From Acidimicrobiales bacterium (GTDB lineage Bacteria > Actinomycetota > Acidimicrobiia > Acidimicrobiales > SZUA-35), in NCBI GenBank assembly GCA_020629695.1, contig JAHDCV010000005.1, forward strand, positions 9,810 to 73,809: a stretch of 64,000 nt of DNA, in the 5' to 3' direction. Under the pieces are notes generated by a model. That model saw only the letters and a list, made by a program, of their open reading frames with translations. It had not been told where the DNA came from and searched no databases. Below, piece by piece: positions 59,156-64,000 of this stretch; positions within the stretch are counted from its first letter, which is position 1; every line of letters starts with the position of its first letter. Made by a program: the position numbers and the translations under genes.

Positions 59156-60729
59156 GTGGTCTCCACGAGTGCGGGATCGCTGACGAGGGGCATCTCGAAC
59201 ACGAACGTCGAGCCGGTTCCGACGATCGACCGAACCGAGAGCGCCCCACCCATGGCCTCCGACATCGACCGCGAGAGACAGAGACCGATGCCGGTGCCCT
59301 CGACCTCGCCTCGTTCCTGTCCGAGCCGATCGAAGGGCACGAAGAGCCGTTCGAGGTCCTGTTCGGCGATGCCGGGGCCGGTGTCGGTGACCGACACCGA
59401 CGCCATGCCGCCGCTGACGCGGCAGCGCAGTTCGACCGTGCCCTCGAAGCGGTTGAACTTGACCGCGTTCGTGAGCAGGTTCACGAGCACCTGTCGGGCT
59501 CGAACGGGGTCGACCATGACCACGGGGTGCCCGTCACAGACCGGCGGGATCAGTTCGACGCCACGCTCACCTGCGAACGCACCGACCATCCGGAATGCAT
59601 CCTCGACGACGTCGGTGAGGGGGACCGGTTCGATGTTCAGCGAGAGCTCGCCGGCCTCGACACGCGACACGTCGAGGACGTCGTCGATGAGCGTGAGAAG
59701 ATGGCGACCGGCCCCGAGGACACGCTCGAGGGACTCGGCGGTCTCGTCGTCGATCTCACCGAGCGTGGCGAGCTCGGTGAAACCGAGCACGGCGTTGAGC
59801 GGGGTCCGCAGCTCGTGCGAGACCCTCGACAGGAATCGGGACTTGGCCCGGTTCGCTTCGTCGGCGGCCTCGCTCGCGAGACGCAACGCGTCGGCACGGC
59901 TCCGCCAGTTCGTCACATCCGCCGCGGACGCCACGATTCGGCTCGCACCGCCGATGTGGGCCGAGACGAGCGACCAGGACAAGGTCCGGGTCTGACCGGA
60001 GGGGTCCACCACGTCGTTGGCGTCGACGCGGAGCTTGTCGCCCTCGGGGGCGAGGCCGATCTCGGCCACGGCGGCTTCGAGCGGCCTCCCGTTCGCGGAG
60101 AGCTCACAGAGATACACGGCCGTGTTGGCGGCCGCGCTCCAGGTCTTCATCCGATCGTTCATCTGGACGATGCGGCCGTCGGGTTCGCAGACGACGATGC
60201 CGTCGTTGACGGCGTCGAACAGCAGATCACGCTCGAGCCGCTGCTCCTGCGATCGGTTGTACGCGTCGCAGGCCTGCAGCGAGATCGCGAACTGCTCCAT
60301 CAGCGGCTGCAGCTGTGCGAGCGCTGCGTAGTCGAACGGCTGGCCGGTTTCGCCGCGTCGCACGGTGAGGACACCGATACCGGGAAGGGCGAACATCGCC
60401 CCCTCACCGTCGGAGACACCATGGGCCGCCTCGATCGGTTCCCAGCCCTGCTCCCCCGGGCAGACCGCGACGGGTTGCCCGAGGCCGAGGTTGTTCGGGA
60501 GATCGATGTCGACTGGTTCCATCGCCACCGTCGGCAGCGCCCACACCGGTTCGAGGCCCCGGTCGCCGCATCGCCAGACCACCGCATGCGAGAGGTTCTT
60601 ACGCGACATCAGCGGCACGACGAAGCCGCCGCACGCCTCGTCGAAGTCGAGCGACCGCCCGATCGTCAGCGAGAGCTCGTACAGGACCGAGAGGGTCCCC
60701 AGCAGGCCGACGTCGGACGGACTCGACAT
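59152..60729 (-). CDS. Histidine kinase with GAF- and PAS-like sensor domains
   Basis: A 525-aa soluble kinase with no membrane helix. An N-terminal GAF-like domain (about 10-155) is followed by PAS (about 165-275, FDAVNDGIVVCEPDGRIVQMNDRM), HisKA with H305 in FLSRVSHELRTPLNAVLGFTEL, and HATPase (N box VNLLTNAVKFN, G boxes VTDTGPGIAEQ and EGTGIGLCLS). It is preceded in the operon by a FIST-domain gene (1-nt overlap) and followed by the response regulator, so the FIST protein may give it a ligand signal. Confidence 0.94.
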   Translation of the reverse strand: MSSPSDVGLLGTLSVLYELSLTIGRSLDFDEACGGFVVPLMSRKNLSHAVVWRCGDRGLEPVWALPTVAMEPVDIDLPNNLGLGQPVAVCPGEQGWEPIEAAHGVSDGEGAMFALPGIGVLTVRRGETGQPFDYAALAQLQPLMEQFAISLQACDAYNRSQEQRLERDLLFDAVNDGIVVCEPDGRIVQMNDRMKTWSAAANTAVYLCELSANGRPLEAAVAEIGLAPEGDKLRVDANDVVDPSGQTRTLSWSLVSAHIGGASRIVASAADVTNWRSRADALRLASEAADEANRAKSRFLSRVSHELRTPLNAVLGFTELATLGEIDDETAESLERVLGAGRHLLTLIDDVLDVSRVEAGELSLNIEPVPLTDVVEDAFRMVGAFAGERGVELIPPVCDGHPVVMVDPVRARQVLVNLLTNAVKFNRFEGTVELRCRVSGGMASVSVTDTGPGIAEQDLERLFVPFDRLGQERGEVEGTGIGLCLSRSMSEAMGGALSVRSIVGTGSTFVFEMPLVSDPALVETT

Positions 60730-61820
60730 CAGTGATCCACGATGGAGGGGCTCGCCGAGACGACCGTCGTCTTGTTGAAGAACTCGATGAAGCCGGTGCC
60801 ATAGGAGGAGATCTCACCGAGCGAGAGCACACCGTCGACACGCCGGCGGTCGGAGCCGAGCGGACCGACCAGGCGCTCGAGCTCGAGATCGAACTGATCG
60901 TCGAGGAAGAGCGTTCGCGAGATGCAGTCGACGACGAAGGCGTCGATCGGACCGTCCTCGACACCGGCCACGGCGCTCTTCGATGCGGCCTCGGCCGCGG
61001 TGAGCAGCGAATCCACGGTGCCCCGCAGCAGGTGCAGGACCGAGTTCGGCGGAACATCACCGACGCACATCAGCGCGCCGTCGGCGCGCATCTCGATCGG
61101 GTCGCGCACGACATCCTCGACACCGTCACGGACGATGCCGAAGGGGTAACCCTTCGCGACGTCGAAGAAGCCGTCGATCGTGATCTCGACACCGGCGTCG
61201 GGTTCGACGAACTCGCGGTAGACCTCAGCCGCAGGGCGCCAGTTCAGCTCGTGGATCAGGTTGCCCTCGGTGCGGGTCGCGACCAGGGGGCCGGCGAAGC
61301 GCTCCCACCCGTGGGCCACTCCGAGGGAACTGGACGAAGGCGAGCACGCCACGACCGCCGCATCGATGGCCGAGCCGTTCTCGGTGAAGACCGCGGGTCG
61401 TCGTTCGAACGTGAGCGATCCAGCACCACCACCGACGACCGAGACATCGCTGCCGTTGGCAGCGAAGAGCCGTTGCAGGTAGCCGGCGACGCCGTCGCCG
61501 AGTCCGTCGACGAAGACCGTCGCCGAGACGGTGCCGGCGGGAAGCGGTGTCGATCCTTCGGCGAGCGGAACGAGCTGGGTCCCGAGCCCTCCGAGCCGGA
61601 TGTGGCGAATCGTCACGCCGCTCGTCTCCCGACGTCCGTCGGCGATCACGGCGGGGAACACACCACCGATCGTCGGCGTCGAACCGAGCCCGGCGATGAT
61701 GGCGGGAAGCCGGGCATGCTCCTCGTCGCAGACCATCACGATGACGCCGTCGCCATCAGGGATGGCCAGCGCATCGAGAGCGGCTGCCACGGACTCGGTG
61801 GTCGGATCTTGGAGGTGCAT
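60729..61820 (-). CDS. FIST-domain sensor protein
   Basis: A 363-aa cytosolic protein with FIST-N (about 20-190) and FIST-C (about 200-340). ATVFVDGLGDGVAGYLQRLFAANGSDVSVVGGGAGSL and YPFGIVRDGVEDVVRDPIEMRADGALMCVGDVPPNSVLHLLRG are the family landmarks. The start is ATG 61820 with AGGA 8 nt upstream, not leaderless. It is the first gene of the FIST-kinase-regulator operon. Its C-terminal part (FIEFFNKTTVVSASPS) is typical of bacterial FIST regulators. Confidence 0.9.
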   Translation of the reverse strand: MHLQDPTTESVAAALDALAIPDGDGVIVMVCDEEHARLPAIIAGLGSTPTIGGVFPAVIADGRRETSGVTIRHIRLGGLGTQLVPLAEGSTPLPAGTVSATVFVDGLGDGVAGYLQRLFAANGSDVSVVGGGAGSLTFERRPAVFTENGSAIDAAVVACSPSSSSLGVAHGWERFAGPLVATRTEGNLIHELNWRPAAEVYREFVEPDAGVEITIDGFFDVAKGYPFGIVRDGVEDVVRDPIEMRADGALMCVGDVPPNSVLHLLRGTVDSLLTAAEAASKSAVAGVEDGPIDAFVVDCISRTLFLDDQFDLELERLVGPLGSDRRRVDGVLSLGEISSYGTGFIEFFNKTTVVSASPSIVDH

Positions 61821-61907
61821 GGGTTGGTTCCTGTCGCCCGGTTGCATCGGATGTGTCGACCATCCTGATCGGATGAGCGCACCCCGATCTGTATGTCCTG
61901 TCGGGGA

Positions 61908-61926
61908 TCTTGAGGGTCTCTTGAGG
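61908..61926 (+). promoter_or_regulatory. Direct repeat TCTTGAGG x2, 11-bp period
   Basis: Exact 8-mers at 61908-61915 and 61919-61926, one helical turn apart, 8-27 bp before the TTG start of the EAL gene. This is the usual form of an OmpR-family binding site, and the matching regulator is the third gene of the divergent operon. Confidence 0.5.
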
Positions 61927-61934
61927 ATTGGTCC

Positions 61935-63329
61935 TTGAGTTCTGACCGCCTGCTCGCCGATGCAACGGGGGTGACCGATCTTCGACTGCCGCCATCCGGC
62001 CACGACCCCGTTCCGGGTGGTGGCACCTCCGACGAACATCGTCGAGCCCAGATGGTCGACCGTCTGGAGCAGGTCGCCCGTCTCGACCCCACGACCGGGC
62101 TGACTCGGCGGCTCGGCGTGATCGAACGCATCGCCGCGCAGCTGCCGGGCCCGGGCCCTGCCCTCGCGCTGTTCCAGGTCCGACGCCTCCGAGCGCTCAA
62201 CAGTGCGCTCGGCCACTCGGTCGTCGACGGCCTGTTGGGCACGCTCGGACGCCGCCTGGAGGGCAGCCAACACGTCGCGTGGGCTGGCGTCCTCGGCCCC
62301 GGCATGTTCTTCGTCGAGCTGGCGACTTCTCTCCGGGAAGTCCCGGAAGAACAGACCGAGATCCTCGTCCGTGAGCTCCGCAAGCCCATCGAGCTCGACC
62401 GATGGCTTCGTGTCCCCGACGTCGTCGCGTCGCTCGTGCTCCCCGGTCCGGGCCATCTCGACGCCGACCAGATCCTCCGGGACCTCGACACCGGCACCGC
62501 AGCGGCCTCCGAAGACGAGCGTGTGGTGCTCGTCGACGAGCGTCGGCGCTCGACCGGACTCCGTCGGAGCCGGGTGGAGTCCGACCTCGCCTCGGCGATC
62601 TCCGGCGGTGACCTTCGATTCCGCTATCAGCCCATCGTCCGCATGGTGGACGCTCGACCGGTCGCCGTGGAGGCGCTCGCCCGCTGGCGTCACCCGGCCC
62701 TCGGACCGATCGGGCCAGACGAATTCGTGGCCGTCGCCGAAGGAAGCGAATTGATCCATGCCCTCGGCGACCGGGCGCTGGCCGACTCCCTGGCTGCGCT
62801 GGCCTCATGGAACCGGAACGGCTGCGGGGTCGATCTGGTCCATGTGAACGTGTCGGCGGTGCAGCTCACCCAGCCGGGGCTCGTGGACCGGATCGCCGAA
62901 CTCCTGACCACCCGCTCGGTGCCAGCCGGGTGCCTCGAGATCGAGGTGACCGAGTCGGCCGTGCTCGACACCTCGGGCATGTGGCGCCACACGTTGCGAG
63001 CGCTCCGGGCGCTCGGTGTCCGCATCGCCATCGACGACTTCGGTGCCGGCTTCTCCTCGCTGTTGTCGCTGCGAGACGTCCAGGCGGACACGGTCAAGCT
63101 CGACCGGTCCATGATCGAGGGCATCGCGACCAGCGACGGCGCACGCTCCCTCGTCCAGGCGACGATCGACCTGGCGCACCAGTTCGGCATGCACGTGGTC
63201 GCCGAGGGGGTCGAGACCGCCGAAGACCATCGGATCCTGACCGAGCTCGGCTGCGATTTCGGTCAGGGCTGGTTGTGGCACCGCGACCTCGAGGCCGACG
63301 AGATCGCCGAGCTCTGGCAGCAACGCTGA
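61935..63329 (+). CDS. EAL-domain protein with degenerate GGDEF (cyclic-di-GMP phosphodiesterase type)
   Basis: A 464-aa cytosolic protein. An N-terminal degenerate GGDEF domain (about 38-190; the active site is replaced by GPGMFF) precedes an EAL domain (about 215-460) with E246-A-L, DDFGAGFSSL, KLDRSMI, AEGVET and GQGWLWHRD. The metal and catalytic residues seem present, so it could cleave cyclic-di-GMP. The final HRD replaces the usual GY(L/F)F(S/G)KP. It starts at TTG 61935, immediately after the direct repeat, and is divergent from the FIST-kinase-regulator operon. Confidence 0.9.
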   Translation: MSSDRLLADATGVTDLRLPPSGHDPVPGGGTSDEHRRAQMVDRLEQVARLDPTTGLTRRLGVIERIAAQLPGPGPALALFQVRRLRALNSALGHSVVDGLLGTLGRRLEGSQHVAWAGVLGPGMFFVELATSLREVPEEQTEILVRELRKPIELDRWLRVPDVVASLVLPGPGHLDADQILRDLDTGTAAASEDERVVLVDERRRSTGLRRSRVESDLASAISGGDLRFRYQPIVRMVDARPVAVEALARWRHPALGPIGPDEFVAVAEGSELIHALGDRALADSLAALASWNRNGCGVDLVHVNVSAVQLTQPGLVDRIAELLTTRSVPAGCLEIEVTESAVLDTSGMWRHTLRALRALGVRIAIDDFGAGFSSLLSLRDVQADTVKLDRSMIEGIATSDGARSLVQATIDLAHQFGMHVVAEGVETAEDHRILTELGCDFGQGWLWHRDLEADEIAELWQQR

Positions 63330-63351
63330 TTCGTCTGGCAGGCTCGGCGCC

Positions 63352-64000
63352 ATGGACATCGGCCTGAGCATCTTCCCCACCGACACCACGATCCAGCCGG
63401 TCGAGTTCGGTCGCGCCGCGGAGGATCTCGGCTACGAGTCGATCTGGTTCCCCGAGCACTCCCACATTCCGACGAGCCGGACGACGCCGTGGGGAGGTCG
63501 GGAAGGTGCCCCTCCCCTGCCGGAGTTCTACTGGCGGACCCATGACCAGTTCGTCGCCCTCGGCGCGATCGCCGCGGTGACGTCCGAGATCAAGCTCGCC
63601 ACGGGCATCACGCTGGTGTCCCAGCGCGACCCGATCTGGACGGCCAAGGAGGTCGCCACGGTCGATCAGATCTCGGGCGGTCGCTTCGTGTTCGGGGTCG
63701 GCTACGGCTGGAACGTCGAGGAGATGGAGGATCATCGGGTGTCGTACGGCAATCGCCGCGCCCGTCTCCGGGAGAGCGTGCTGGCGATGAAGCAGTTGTG
63801 GACCGAGGACGAAGCCGAGTTCCACGGCGACCAGGTGAGTTTCGACAAGACGTGGGCCTGGCCCAAGCCGGCGCAGGCCGGAGGCCCGCCGGTGGTGCTC
63901 GGCGGCGGTGCCGGTCCCAAGACTGCCGCGCACATCGCCGAATTCTGCGACGGCTGGATGCCGATCGGCGCACGCCACGGCCTGAAGGGCATCGAGCACG
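63352..64000 (+). CDS. Luciferase-like F420-dependent oxidoreductase (3' partial)
   Basis: The first 216 residues of a bacterial-luciferase-fold (LLM) enzyme; the frame runs off the window end. MDIGLSIFPTD, SIWFPEHSHIP, LATGITLVSQRDPIWTAKEVATVDQISGGRFVFGVGYGWNVEEM and the WPKPAQ segment match the F420-dependent TIGR03619-type family. It would use reduced F420, fitting the fbiC gene at 5150. CAGGCT lies 7 nt before the ATG. Confidence 0.9.
   Translation, partial: MDIGLSIFPTDTTIQPVEFGRAAEDLGYESIWFPEHSHIPTSRTTPWGGREGAPPLPEFYWRTHDQFVALGAIAAVTSEIKLATGITLVSQRDPIWTAKEVATVDQISGGRFVFGVGYGWNVEEMEDHRVSYGNRRARLRESVLAMKQLWTEDEAEFHGDQVSFDKTWAWPKPAQAGGPPVVLGGGAGPKTAAHIAEFCDGWMPIGARHGLKGIEH

Noticed and set aside
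1-64000. tRNA, rRNA, CRISPR, insertion sequences, prophage
   Set aside because: I looked through intergenic regions and found no tRNA-like cloverleaf, repeat-spacer array, transposase or phage structural gene; the holin-like protein at 27126 has no phage neighbours.

Overview
The window is a dense, GC-rich bacterial chromosome segment of about 60 protein genes. I saw no rRNA, tRNA, insertion sequence, prophage or CRISPR array. The content points to an actinobacterium, most likely class Acidimicrobiia (inference): a fused CofG/CofH F420-cofactor synthase (fbiC), an F420-type luciferase-like oxidoreductase, a TrmI tRNA methyltransferase, a DUF4214 protein and GC-rich codon use. About thirty genes appear to start at or next to the transcription start. 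A TAnnnT-like -10 hexamer lies 6-7 nt before the start codon, so leaderless mRNAs look like the default. Polycistronic joins are mostly ATGA, GTGA or TGATG overlaps.

Layout. 1-3.4 kb: a McrB-like AAA+ ATPase with a McrC/DUF2357-like partner, a 67-aa helical protein and a LOG-family protein. 3.5-10 kb: Baeyer-Villiger monooxygenase, HxlR regulator coupled to fbiC, and a YczE-like membrane protein coupled to a beta-lactamase-fold lipoprotein. 10-16.5 kb: AlkB-like dioxygenase, transketolase-transaldolase, a FIST-domain protein and a TetR regulator. 16.5-26.9 kb: M16 lipoprotein peptidase, methyltransferase, split ADP-forming acyl-CoA synthetase, PBP4-type carboxypeptidase, LON-domain protein and DUF1996 lipoprotein. 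27.1-30.3 kb: a six-gene run with two small membrane proteins, a Lys/Ala-rich protein, a TtuB-like sulfur carrier, TtuA and TrmI. The last three would act together on the tRNA T-loop (2-thiolation at position 54 and m1A58).

30.3-36.5 kb: acyl-CoA dehydrogenase and a four-gene BMP-type (purine nucleoside) ABC transporter. 36.5-37 kb: an intergenic stretch with operator-like palindromes and a candidate terminated small RNA. 37-45 kb: rhomboid protease, PEP carboxylase, MFS transporter, HipBA toxin-antitoxin and epoxide hydrolase. 45-54.7 kb: mixed metabolic and small conserved genes. At 54760-54787, between two convergent genes, lies a good match to a XerC/XerD dif site, so the window probably spans the chromosome terminus. 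54.8-57.2 kb: AzlCD branched-chain amino-acid exporter, DUF427 and DnaJ-domain proteins. 57.2-63.3 kb: a signalling block (REC-Hpt protein; FIST protein, histidine kinase and OmpR-type regulator in one operon; divergent EAL protein) with an 11-bp-period direct repeat in front of the EAL gene. The window ends inside an F420-type oxidoreductase gene.

The least-described candidates are the TtuB/TtuA/TrmI T-loop operon with its C-terminally extended sulfur carrier, the compact McrB-like two-gene system, the candidate small RNA, and the FIST-kinase-regulator/EAL module. All family names come from motif recognition by eye; no search was run.
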